Position numbers and translations under genes: made by a program. Below the pieces are notes generated by a model. It ran no database searches, was not told where the DNA came from, and worked only from the letters and a program-made list of their open reading frames with translations. From NCBI GenBank assembly GCA_017303895.1, contig JAFLBF010000001.1:434001-498000 (forward strand): a stretch of DNA of 64,000 bases, in the 5' to 3' direction. Source of the DNA: Bacteroidota bacterium (GTDB taxonomy: Bacteria; Bacteroidota; Bacteroidia; 2-12-FULL-35-15). How positions within the stretch are numbered: position 1 is the first letter of the stretch; every line of letters starts with the position of its first letter. Shown here one piece after another: positions 53,074 through 61,105 of the stretch.

Positions 53074-53440
53074 CAATCAACTTGCAAGACTGGATAATAC
53101 CAAAATCATTGATATTATCACTAAAATCCCCAACCTTACAGACGATGATAGGCACGAACTTTCGTTACGTGTAGCCTCAGATGATGTTGAAATTAGAAAA
53201 GGTGCTTTGGAAAAAATTACTCAAAGTCAAATTGCTCAACACGACCTAATAGCGATTATGGGTGAATTGACAGCATTGAATAAGCAAGGAATGTATGTCA
53301 AATCAAAGCAGACAATCAAAACAGGTTCAGGGACATTTGAAATTGAAATGAAAGGTGGTGACACTAAATTAATCATTCCAGTTTTAGTAATTCTTGGAGT
53401 TGTAATTATTGCAGCATTGGTAATTGTATTTTGGAAATAA
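53063..53440 (+). CDS. Hypothetical small protein with C-terminal membrane helix
   Basis: 125 residues. A soluble helical N-terminus (about 1-75) and a polar beta stretch (about 80-100, SKQTIKTGSGTFEIEMKGGD) lead to one membrane helix (about 103-122). Family not recognised. It overlaps the preceding gene by 11 bases and ends 25 bases before element B. Probably a subunit partner of the upstream proteins. Confidence 0.72.
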   Translation: MDNNNQLARLDNTKIIDIITKIPNLTDDDRHELSLRVASDDVEIRKGALEKITQSQIAQHDLIAIMGELTALNKQGMYVKSKQTIKTGSGTFEIEMKGGDTKLIIPVLVILGVVIIAALVIVFWK

Positions 53441-53464
53441 ACGAGCAGACAGAAAGCCACATAC

Positions 53465-53597
53465 CGCTAACAGCGGTTTGGCGTAATGGCGGGTGCAGTG
53501 CTTCGTATGACAGTTTTGTGGTAGGTTCAAGTGCAGTTCTTCGATTGAACTTTTGTGCTAAAAATCCGCCACTACGCCAAGCCGCAAAACGTTAGCT
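53465..53597 (+). repeat. attC-like inverted-repeat element B
   Basis: Left end CGCTAAC (53465-53471), right end GTTAGCT (53591-53597). Inner arms of 20 bp start GCGGTTTGGCGTAATGGCGG at 53473 and pair with 53566-53585; the only two mismatches would be G-T wobbles. Spacers are unequal: A on the left, AAAAC before the right end box. The loop is 73 bases and contains GTTCAA/TTGAAC. The arm sequence is similar to element A. Confidence 0.78.
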
Positions 53598-53606
53598 GTA
53601 ATTTTT

Positions 53607-54545
53607 ATGACGACATCAAGATTCTACATATTATTCCTTTCGCTGACAATATTGGGTTGCCAGCAAAACTCCAACGACAAGCAAAAATCTGCCGACAAAC
53701 AAATTCAGACGAGCGAGACTGTTGACAAGCCAACAGAAAAATCCGAAACTAAATTTCACTGCAGTAGAATTATTATTTCACTTTACGACAAAACAATTCC
53801 GCAAAGCCAATCGGAGCAAAGTTACGCCCCTTTTTCGACTGAGTTAATATATGAAACTGAAGACCCAAAAGTTTTAGACAATTTTGAGCAAATGACCAAG
53901 CAGGCTAAAAGAACTGGATATTGCTGCTGCCCTGAGAGGAATTACACCATTTCATTTTATGATAAGACATACAACTTTCAACACTACTATGTAGACACTG
54001 TTGAGGTTAAAGACAAAGTGAGAATTTACGAATCAAGCTTTCAGTTTTCATACATCATAGACAAAATAAAGTGGTTAAGCTTTTTGACTGAACTTAGAAA
54101 AATAAGCTTTAATGAATATTTCATTTCCGACCTAAAAACTGCAAGAAAAGTTCATACCTATACAATCGAAAATGATTTACCAATAATTACCAGCAAGAGA
54201 ACTTCAAAAGAATGGATGAATTTTGACGGAGACTTTAAGGTGCGAGTGGCCGTGGTTGGAGAGAAGTTAGATGAAAACAAAGTTTACGCAAATATTAAAA
54301 AGGCATATCCAAAAGACTCATTCAAAATAGAGACTATAAGCAAATATCAAATGTGTGGCTCACATGAAGGGAACGACTGTTATGAAGAAATAATTTTGCA
54401 AATATTCTGTAACAAGGACTTCTATGACAAATTTAAAGTCTACAGTCCAAAATCATTCTACGACAAGGCTATTGCTGAATTTTATGTGTTAGGGACACGA
54501 GAAAATTTGAATAAAATAGACAAGCTTGCAAAGAAAGAAGAATAA
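53607..54545 (+). CDS. Hypothetical lipoprotein
   Basis: 312 residues. A lipoprotein signal with Cys in LTILGC (about 18) is followed by a Gln/Lys/Ser-rich linker (about 19-50) and a long soluble domain with the cluster GYCCCPERN (about 110). No family recognised. It starts only 9 bases after the end of element B and stops 9 bases before element C, leaving almost no other DNA. Asp codons are mostly GAC. It is a single-gene cassette in the proposed model. Confidence 0.72.
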   Translation: MTTSRFYILFLSLTILGCQQNSNDKQKSADKQIQTSETVDKPTEKSETKFHCSRIIISLYDKTIPQSQSEQSYAPFSTELIYETEDPKVLDNFEQMTKQAKRTGYCCCPERNYTISFYDKTYNFQHYYVDTVEVKDKVRIYESSFQFSYIIDKIKWLSFLTELRKISFNEYFISDLKTARKVHTYTIENDLPIITSKRTSKEWMNFDGDFKVRVAVVGEKLDENKVYANIKKAYPKDSFKIETISKYQMCGSHEGNDCYEEIILQIFCNKDFYDKFKVYSPKSFYDKAIAEFYVLGTRENLNKIDKLAKKEE

Positions 54546-54553
54546 AAAACTAC

Positions 54554-54730
54554 TGCTAACAGCACCTAAAATCAATGCGGGCACAGTGCATGCTGCAAGC
54601 GCTTTTTTTCAGCGGTAGAAATTTTTTTATTGGCGCTTGCAATAAACACTTGTGCTATTTATTAACTTAGTGCAGGCAGAAAAGTAAGTGCAAGTAAACC
54701 CGCACTGCTTTTAGCTGCAAAACGTTAAGA
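54554..54730 (+). repeat. attC-like inverted-repeat element C
   Basis: Left end TGCTAAC (54554-54560), right end GTTAAGA (54724-54730). Inner arms of 20 bp (54562-54581 and 54699-54718) pair at 17 positions. Spacers are A on the left and AAAAC on the right, as in element B. The 117-base loop has its own hairpin, GCAAGCGC/GCGCTTGC. Confidence 0.7.
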
Positions 54731-54762
54731 CCATAAAAAGAGTTATATAGTTTAAAACACAC

Positions 54763-55293
54763 ATGAACATCATCGCATTCGGAGCATCAACTAGTAAAAA
54801 GTCGATCAACAAACAGTTTGCAATGTTTGTTGCCAATCAATTTGAAGGAAACGCCATTGATGTGTTGGACCTGAACGATTTCCCTTTGCCTCTATTTTCG
54901 GTTGATCTGGAGGCGGAGAGCGGACACCCTCCCATCATTAACGATTTTATTCAGAAGCTCGAAAGCGCTGATCTGATCATCATTTCCATGGCAGAACATA
55001 ATGGTGGATTTACGGCTGCTTTTAAAAATTTGTTCGATTGGACATCGCGTGTAAAAGCCAATCTATTCGAAAATAAAAAGTTGTTCTTGCTTGCAACATC
55101 GCCCGGTGGACGAGGCGGCATGTCTTCATTAGAAGCAGCTGTTAGCCGTTTTCCACGACATGGTGCACAGATCATCGGACAATTCTCTTTACCAAAATTC
55201 AACGAAAACTTTAATGCAGAAAAAGGCATTTTGAATGAAGAATTAAATACATCTTTCTTAAAAGAACTTAACGCAGTTAGATCGGCTCTATAA
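54763..55293 (+). CDS. NADPH-dependent FMN reductase family protein
   Basis: 176 residues of the flavodoxin-like fold. The N-terminal phosphate loop FGASTSKKSINKQ and the flavin-side motif MAEHNGGFTAAFKNLFDW (about 73-90) match the NAD(P)H-dependent FMN reductase family, as does the later SPGGRGG. It probably reduces flavins or quinones in the cytoplasm. It follows element C by 32 bases but uses host-like codons, so it may be the resident gene next to the cassettes. The GNAT gene starts 5 bases after its stop. Confidence 0.9.
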   Translation: MNIIAFGASTSKKSINKQFAMFVANQFEGNAIDVLDLNDFPLPLFSVDLEAESGHPPIINDFIQKLESADLIIISMAEHNGGFTAAFKNLFDWTSRVKANLFENKKLFLLATSPGGRGGMSSLEAAVSRFPRHGAQIIGQFSLPKFNENFNAEKGILNEELNTSFLKELNAVRSAL

Positions 55294-55298
55294 TTTTT

Positions 55299-55847
55299 AT
55301 GCAAACCTCGATTGAATTAAATACACCGCGTTTGTTGCTGAAAAGCATCACTCCTGCTATCATAAACGAGCTCTTTCAAAACAAAAGCAAAGAAGGGTTG
55401 ATGCAATTCTTTAACATGGATGAAGCCGGTTATGAACGTTTAAAAGAAATGAATGAGGCGGGAATGGAGAGTTTTAGAGTAGCGTTGTTTTACTTCCTCC
55501 TGATCGACAAAACAAGCGGAAAGGTGATCGGAGAATGTGGTTTTCATTCCTGGAACAAGGCGCATCACCGTGCTGAATTGTACTATCATCTGAAGAATGA
55601 TTCCGATAAAAGAAAAGGACTCATGACCGAAGCAGTAAAAGAGGTTCTGAATTATGCTTATAATGAGCTAAAATTACACCGTGTGCAAGCTTTGGTTGCC
55701 AGAGAGAACATTGCCTCCATTAAGCTATTAGAACGCTTTAAATTCCAAAAAGAAGGCGTTTTACGTGAAGACTATCTGGTAGATGGTAAAATGGAAGATT
55801 CTGTTTGTTATTCTTTGCTCAAACATGAGTGGGAATCCGGCAAATAA
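55299..55847 (+). CDS. GNAT N-acetyltransferase, RimJ/RimL type
   Basis: 182 residues. The start TPRLLLKSITPAIINELF is typical of the Acetyltransf_3 group. The acetyl-CoA region reads NDSDKRKGLMTEAVKEVLNY, and the C-terminal motif is NIASIKLLERFKFQKEGVLR. Family members acetylate ribosomal protein N-termini or small amines; the substrate is unknown. It lies 5 bases after the FMN reductase gene, in one unit. Confidence 0.9.
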   Translation: MQTSIELNTPRLLLKSITPAIINELFQNKSKEGLMQFFNMDEAGYERLKEMNEAGMESFRVALFYFLLIDKTSGKVIGECGFHSWNKAHHRAELYYHLKNDSDKRKGLMTEAVKEVLNYAYNELKLHRVQALVARENIASIKLLERFKFQKEGVLREDYLVDGKMEDSVCYSLLKHEWESGK

Positions 55848-55895
55848 TCCTTCAAAATTCACCCCTTCAACATTCATCAATCAACGCTCGCCCTT

Positions 55896-57278
55896 CTATT
55901 TTATTCCCTTTCGTTCTCTCCAGATCTGATTGAATGATTTGGCAGCAACTTGCGGCAGATCTCTGCGCTCGCCCCATTGTTTTTTGAAGAATTGTTTTAG
56001 CATAAAGTTTTTCAACTTCGCTCCGCCTTTGTCCATTTTACTGCGTTTCAGCATGGCGCCTTTCCAGAAGAACCATACCCAGTTCTCTGTTTTGGTGCTC
56101 AGGCCTTTCTTTTGAAAATCGGAACGGTTCAGCAATAAAAGTTTGTGAATATCGATCTTTACGGGACATACATCGGTACATTTTCCGCACAATGTGGATG
56201 CAAAACTCAAGTGTTTGTATTCGTTCGTGTCCTTCATGTACGGAGTAATGATCGATCCGATCGGACCGCTATACGTTGTTCCATAGCTGTGTCCGCCTAC
56301 TGTTTGATAAACCGGACAAGCATTCAAACAGGCGCCACAACGGATGCACGACATGGCTCTGCGTTGCTCTGTTTCTGCCAACACGTTACTTCTTCCATTA
56401 TCCAGCAGGATCACATACATTTCATCGGGACCATCGTTCTCGCCCGCTTGTTTCGGACCGCTATAAATGGTGTTATACACCGTCATTTGCTGTCCGGTAC
56501 CATGCGTAGCCAAAAGCGGCCAAAACAGCTCCATATCGTTAATAGAGGGCACAACTTTTTCTATTCCCACGATCACGATCTGGATCTTCGGAAACGACAT
56601 GGACAACACACCATTTCCCTCGTTCTCGGTAACCGCAACCGCTCCGGCATCAGCAATAATAAAATTCGCTCCACTTACCCCAACCTCTGCTTTGCTGTAT
56701 TCCTGGCGCAATTGAAGACGAACGTAGGTGGTGATCTGTTCAGGTGTCCACTCTAGTGGTGTTTGTTTTTTCTCGTGAAAGGTTTTCGCTACATCTTCTT
56801 TTGAAAGATGCATAGCCGGTGTTACAATATGATAAGGCGGTTCGTTTCTCAATTGTACAATGTATTCGCCTAAGTCGGTCTCAATGCTCTGTATTCCTGC
56901 ATCTTTCAGCTCTTCGTTAAAATCGATCTCTTCGGTGGTCATCGACTTGGCCTTTACCACCGTTTTGGTGTTTGCCTTTTTCATTATGGCCAAACTTTCT
57001 TTGATGGCTTCTTCTGCATCCTGCGCCCATATTACCTTTCCGCCTCTACGAAGAAAATTCGCTTCAAACTCTATCAAATATTTTTCAAGATTGTCAACAG
57101 CCTTCTGCTTGCGTTCTGCCGCTCTGGTACGCGCCAGTTCAAGATTTGAGAATTGTTCTTTCCCTTCCAGAACCTTTTTATCGTATTGAGCAATATTAAA
57201 CCCGATCGTTTGACGATGTGCTACATCAAACGCTTTTTTTTCGGATGCTTCTAAAAATACTTCTAGTGCCTTTGACAT
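55896..57278 (-). CDS. lutB: Lactate utilisation iron-sulfur protein, LutB/LldF type
   Basis: 460 residues from ATG 57278, where the family N-terminus begins; an ATG at 57332 would add 18 basic residues. A LUD (DUF162) domain (about 60-290) leads to two 4Fe-4S clusters with CIRCGACLNACPVY (about 308) and CGKCTDVCPVKI (about 358). The C-terminal DUF3390-like part is helical. LutB acts with LutA and LutC in L-lactate oxidation. Those partners are not next to it here, so the complex is inferred. Confidence 0.9.
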   Translation of the reverse strand: MSKALEVFLEASEKKAFDVAHRQTIGFNIAQYDKKVLEGKEQFSNLELARTRAAERKQKAVDNLEKYLIEFEANFLRRGGKVIWAQDAEEAIKESLAIMKKANTKTVVKAKSMTTEEIDFNEELKDAGIQSIETDLGEYIVQLRNEPPYHIVTPAMHLSKEDVAKTFHEKKQTPLEWTPEQITTYVRLQLRQEYSKAEVGVSGANFIIADAGAVAVTENEGNGVLSMSFPKIQIVIVGIEKVVPSINDMELFWPLLATHGTGQQMTVYNTIYSGPKQAGENDGPDEMYVILLDNGRSNVLAETEQRRAMSCIRCGACLNACPVYQTVGGHSYGTTYSGPIGSIITPYMKDTNEYKHLSFASTLCGKCTDVCPVKIDIHKLLLLNRSDFQKKGLSTKTENWVWFFWKGAMLKRSKMDKGGAKLKNFMLKQFFKKQWGERRDLPQVAAKSFNQIWRERKGIK

Positions 57279-57387
57279 ATTTTTTTTCTTCTGAAGCCCT
57301 GTTTTAATGGGCTTTGTTTTTAAAAAACACAATCTTCTTTCATTAAGAATCGCTTTTGTAAATTCGTTTCGATTCGTAATTCGTAGA

Positions 57388-58956
57388 TTATTTTTTGTTT
57401 GAATCCACCTTTATTCTTTCGTTTCTGTTCGCGAGCTCCCAAGCTGTAAAGAACACCAGGCGGGTGATCTTTTCCATTTTATTAAAATCGATCTTGCTCA
57501 CTTCGTCTGTTTCCTTGTGATAGTCGGCATGAACACCGTTAAAATAAAAGATCACAGGAATGCCTTTTCTTGCAAAATTGTAATGATCCGAACGGTAGTA
57601 AAAGCGGTTCTTATCATTCTCATCATTGAATGTATAATCCAATTCCAAATTGCTATATGTTTTATTGGCGTTTTCGCTGATCTGATGAAGTTCGGAGCTA
57701 AGCTTGTCCGAACCGATCAAATAAATGTAATTGGAGTTGTTGCTGTGCTTTTCATCCAATCGCCCGATCATATCTATGTTTAAGTCGCAAACCGTATTCT
57801 TTAAAGGAAATTCCGGGTTCTCAACATAATAAGATGAACCCAACAGGCCTTTCTCTTCCCCGGAAACGGTCATGAATAACATGCTTCTGCGTGGCCCCTT
57901 CCCTTCTTTTTTTGCTTTTGCAAATGCTTCTGCCAACTGAATAACAGCAACGGTTCCCGAGCCATCATCATCTGCACCATTATATACCACATCGCCTTCT
58001 TTTCCTAAATGATCGTAATGTGCTGTGATCACGATCAATTCATCTTTTTTGTCGGTTCCTTCTACATAACCCAATACATTCTCCGCGATCACTTTCTCTG
58101 TTAAATTCTTTACCGTAATGCTCATTGGCGCTTTGGCCTTAACAGAAACCGGTTTTTGTGATTCACCGATCTTCTTTTTGATCTCTTCGGTGTTTGATTT
58201 TTTCAAAATGGTGTTCGCTACATCTTTAGAAATGTAGATCACCGGCATCTCTACAGCCGATTTATTAAGTCTTAGCGAGCTTGACTCGAGGCGGTGTTTA
58301 TTTTGCTCCAGACTTTTCGCCATGTCTTCTACCACCACCAACAGCATTTTAGCACCTTGTTCGCGTGCTTTTTGTATCTTGTTTTTATAATAGCTGGTCC
58401 ATAATGAGGCCTCTTTTTTGCCCGTTAATAAAGAATTGCCATCAGCTCCATACGGCTCTCCGCTCAAGATCATTACCACTTTGTCTTTTACATCATTCCC
58501 CGAATAATCACTGTATTTTGCATCATCAATACCATAGCCCAAAAACAAGACCTCGTTGGACTGGATCGTCTGTTCACTTAATCCCGGAAAATGATAAAAA
58601 TCTTTTTTAGGTTCTAATAAATTTCCTTTCAGCTTTATTTCTGCCGCTTTTGGAAGCACCAGTTCCAATGGATAGGTTTGATAATAAGTGTCTTCTTTAT
58701 AAGGAGGAATGCCGAAAGACTTAAACTGTGCCTGAATATAATCTGCCGCCATTTTCTGTCCTTTTTTACCGGTTTCACGACCTTCAAAACTATCAGAAGC
58801 CAAAATGGTCAGATGTGTTTCCAGTGCATCGGCAGTAATGGTGTTGGAAAAACGGATAGCCGCTGTGTCCTTTTGGGAAAAGGCGTGTAAAGAAATAAAC
58901 AAGCTGGCACTTGTTAATAGTCGTAAAGTCCCTGAAAATGCGCTCTTTCCTAACAT
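57388..58956 (-). CDS. Secreted M28-family zinc aminopeptidase with PA domain
   Basis: 522 residues. A signal peptide (about 1-27, ending LHAFSQ), a PA domain insert (about 120-280) and an M28 domain (about 300-510). Zinc ligands appear in VITAHYDHLG, NGADDDGSGT, SGEEKGLLG, NIDMIGR and YRSDHYNF, all intact. It should release N-terminal amino acids from peptides outside the cytoplasm. The start overlaps the end of rpiB by 7 bases on the same strand, so the two are coupled. Confidence 0.94.
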   Translation of the reverse strand: MLGKSAFSGTLRLLTSASLFISLHAFSQKDTAAIRFSNTITADALETHLTILASDSFEGRETGKKGQKMAADYIQAQFKSFGIPPYKEDTYYQTYPLELVLPKAAEIKLKGNLLEPKKDFYHFPGLSEQTIQSNEVLFLGYGIDDAKYSDYSGNDVKDKVVMILSGEPYGADGNSLLTGKKEASLWTSYYKNKIQKAREQGAKMLLVVVEDMAKSLEQNKHRLESSSLRLNKSAVEMPVIYISKDVANTILKKSNTEEIKKKIGESQKPVSVKAKAPMSITVKNLTEKVIAENVLGYVEGTDKKDELIVITAHYDHLGKEGDVVYNGADDDGSGTVAVIQLAEAFAKAKKEGKGPRRSMLFMTVSGEEKGLLGSSYYVENPEFPLKNTVCDLNIDMIGRLDEKHSNNSNYIYLIGSDKLSSELHQISENANKTYSNLELDYTFNDENDKNRFYYRSDHYNFARKGIPVIFYFNGVHADYHKETDEVSKIDFNKMEKITRLVFFTAWELANRNERIKVDSNKK

Positions 58957-59384
58957 CCTTCGCTTATTTTTTTTACTCTGTCCGTATGTCTTCCACCTTC
59001 AAATGCAGTAGCATAAAAAATATCTACACATTTTTTTGCTTCTTCCTCGCTGATATAACGTGCAGGAAGGGTTAATATATTGGCGTCATTGTGTAAACGA
59101 GCCAATTCGGCTATTTCAGCATTCCAGCAAAGTGCAGAACGAATTCCTTTGTGTTTGTTTGCGGTCATGTTGATGCCATTTCCGCTGCCACACATCAATA
59201 ATCCTGCATCAAATTCTTTGCTTTCTACTGCATTGGCGACCGGGTGTGCGTAATCGGGGTAATCGGCCCGTTCTTCGGAATAACATCCGAAATCTTTTAT
59301 CTCATGTCCTTTTGATTGCAGATAGACCTTTATTTTTTCTTTTAAATGAAATGCTGCATGATCACATCCAATGGCTATTTTCAT
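58950..59384 (-). CDS. rpiB: Ribose-5-phosphate isomerase B
   Basis: 144 residues. Active-site motifs are GCDHAAFHLK (8-17), LMCGSGNGINM (with the catalytic Cys region, about 64-74), HNDANILTLPARYI and the C-terminal GGRHTDRV. It interconverts ribose 5-phosphate and ribulose 5-phosphate. It is the first gene of a minus-strand unit with the M28 peptidase and diverges from the AT-rich region before nadA. Confidence 0.95.
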   Translation of the reverse strand: MKIAIGCDHAAFHLKEKIKVYLQSKGHEIKDFGCYSEERADYPDYAHPVANAVESKEFDAGLLMCGSGNGINMTANKHKGIRSALCWNAEIAELARLHNDANILTLPARYISEEEAKKCVDIFYATAFEGGRHTDRVKKISEGC

Positions 59385-59924
59385 TGTTCTTTATATATAA
59401 TTGTTAATATCGGGCGTAGCCCGCGAAAATTTTTATTTTTTGATGTATCGAAGAGAGGTTATTAACCACAATTAACACGTTTGTAAAGTTCAAAAATAAA
59501 GCGCTGATAATTAAGCCTCTAGTTTTTATTTTATTAACATGAAACCTGTTGAAAATAAAAGCTTTTGTTATAAATGTGTAGAAGATTTTTCTTGCTTTGT
59601 TAAATTATAATGTTGCTTGCATTAATTTTTGATACTTCCTATTTAAACTTATCAGTATTTTATACAATCAATCAACAGTTTTATAACAGAATTAAACGTA
59701 CTTTTACAAAAAAATTATTAGATAATAACACTATCAACAATGTGTTGATAAAGTATGAATCATCTATTATTCAATCGTTTATAAAATAATAAAGTTTGAA
59801 TACTTGTTAATGAACTGTTATAACTGAATAGAACAAGTTTTTAATGAACATTTTTTACAACAGACTAACAGACCAATAACAACAACAATTTTATTTTAAA
59901 TTAAAATATTTATTATTTATTGAT
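59385..59924. other. 540-bp AT-rich divergent intergenic region, candidate replication origin
   Basis: It lies between divergent rpiB and nadA and has no credible gene. It holds a small hairpin CGGGC-GTA-GCCCG (59411-59423), TTAACCACA at 59462, one base off the DnaA box TTATCCACA, and the palindrome TATCAACA-ATG-TGTTGATA (59732-59750), whose right half reads TTATCAACA on the minus strand. No perfect DnaA box was found. mnmG and a cluster of parS-like sites lie 1.2-4 kb to the right. The evidence is suggestive only. Confidence 0.35.
59732..59750. repeat. Palindrome TATCAACA-ATG-TGTTGATA
   Basis: Perfect 8-bp arms around a 3-bp centre; each arm is one base off the core of a DnaA box. Confidence 0.5.
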
Positions 59925-60911
59925 ATGGTTAACGACTTGCAAACAAAAGGTTTTTTGGATATTCCAATTGATTTATCGCTAGATTTGTTCGCTGAGATCA
60001 ATAAATTAAAAAAGGAAAAAAATGCGATCATACTTGCCCACTATTATCAGGATGCCGATATTCAGGATATTGCTGATTATATTGGTGATAGTTTAGGTTT
60101 ATCGCAACAGGCTGCTAAAACCGATGCCGATATCATTGTTTTTGCCGGAGTGCATTTTATGGCTGAAACAGCGAAGATCCTTTCTCCTAATAAAAAAGTT
60201 CTTTTACCCGATCTTAAAGCAGGATGTTCATTGGCTGATTCTTGTCCGGCCGATAAATTTGCTGAATTTAAAAAACAATATCCCGATCATTTAGTGATCT
60301 CTTACATCAATTGTACTGCTGAATTAAAAGTGCATACGGATATTGTTTGTACTTCAACAAATGCATTACAGATCGTTGAGAGTCTTCCTAAGGATCAAAA
60401 GATCATATTTGCGCCTGATAAGAACTTAGGTGCTTATATCAAGAAAAAAACGGGTCGTGATATGGTATTATGGGATGGTGCTTGTATGGTTCACGAGATC
60501 TTCTCATTGGAAAAGATAATTCAATTGAAGAATAAACATCCGAAAGCGCTTTTATTGGCACATCCGGAGTGTGAAGCGAATTTGTTGGATATAGCTGATT
60601 ATATTGGAAGTACTACCGGAATACTTAATTATGCTACAAAATCACCGGCTAATGAGTTTATTGTAGCTACAGAGGCTGGGATTATTCATCAGATGCAGTT
60701 AAAGAATCCAGGAAAGACTTTTATTCCTGCACCACCTAACAATACTTGTGCTTGTAATGATTGTCCGCACATGAAGTTAAATACACTGGAAAAATTATAT
60801 AACTGTTTAAAGTATGAGCAACCCGAGATCATTATGGATGAAAAGTTAATTAAAGATGCTCGTAGACCAATTGAGAAAATGTTAGAATTATCGGCTCAAT
60901 TTGGATTATAA
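59925..60911 (+). CDS. nadA: Quinolinate synthase
   Basis: 328 residues. The three cluster cysteines of NadA fit ADSC or AGCS (about 103-107), the YINCTAEL region and [11 protein letters not shown] (about 281-287). Substrate motifs [28 protein letters not shown] and HPECEANL are intact. It condenses iminoaspartate with dihydroxyacetone phosphate to quinolinate for NAD synthesis. A small membrane-protein gene and mnmG follow on the same strand with little space. Confidence 0.95.
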   Translation: MVNDLQTKGFLDIPIDLSLDLFAEINKLKKEKNAIILAHYYQDADIQDIADYIGDSLGLSQQAAKTDADIIVFAGVHFMAETAKILSPNKKVLLPDLKAGCSLADSCPADKFAEFKKQYPDHLVISYINCTAELKVHTDIVCTSTNALQIVESLPKDQKIIFAPDKNLGAYIKKKTGRDMVLWDGACMVHEIFSLEKIIQLKNKHPKALLLAHPECEANLLDIADYIGSTTGILNYATKSPANEFIVATEAGIIHQMQLKNPGKTFIPAPPNNTCACNDCPHMKLNTLEKLYNCLKYEQPEIIMDEKLIKDARRPIEKMLELSAQFGL

Positions 60912-60938
60912 TTATTTGATTATCAATATTTTATATAT

Positions 60939-61103
60939 ATGTTTAGATTATTTATCCCTCTTTTATTGTTATTAGCAGCACTTATTTGGTCATGCTATGC
61001 GTTTTTCATTAAGAAAGATGTGAAACTGGTTAAAGGTGTTCTTGGATTTACTGCATTTTTTAGTATGATCTGGATTGGTATTTATTACTTTTTGTTTGCT
61101 TAG
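60939..61103 (+). CDS. Small two-helix membrane protein of 54 residues
   Basis: A 55-codon frame from ATG 60939 to TAG 61103. Two hydrophobic helices (about 3-23 and 32-53) flank the basic turn [11 protein letters not shown]. The gap to nadA is 27 bases and to mnmG two bases, so it sits inside an apparent operon and would leave a gap if ignored. Family not recognised. The tight spacing and clean topology support translation. Confidence 0.6.
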   Translation: MFRLFIPLLLLLAALIWSCYAFFIKKDVKLVKGVLGFTAFFSMIWIGIYYFLFA

Positions 61104-61105
61104 AA

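Noticed and set aside
50021-54730. Classical integron with its own integrase
   Set aside because: No tyrosine recombinase, attI-like site or cassette promoter was found in the window; only the attC-like elements are supported, so the call is integron-like and not integron.
59385-59924. Firm oriC call
   Set aside because: No perfect DnaA box and no skew calculation is possible by eye; kept only as a candidate.
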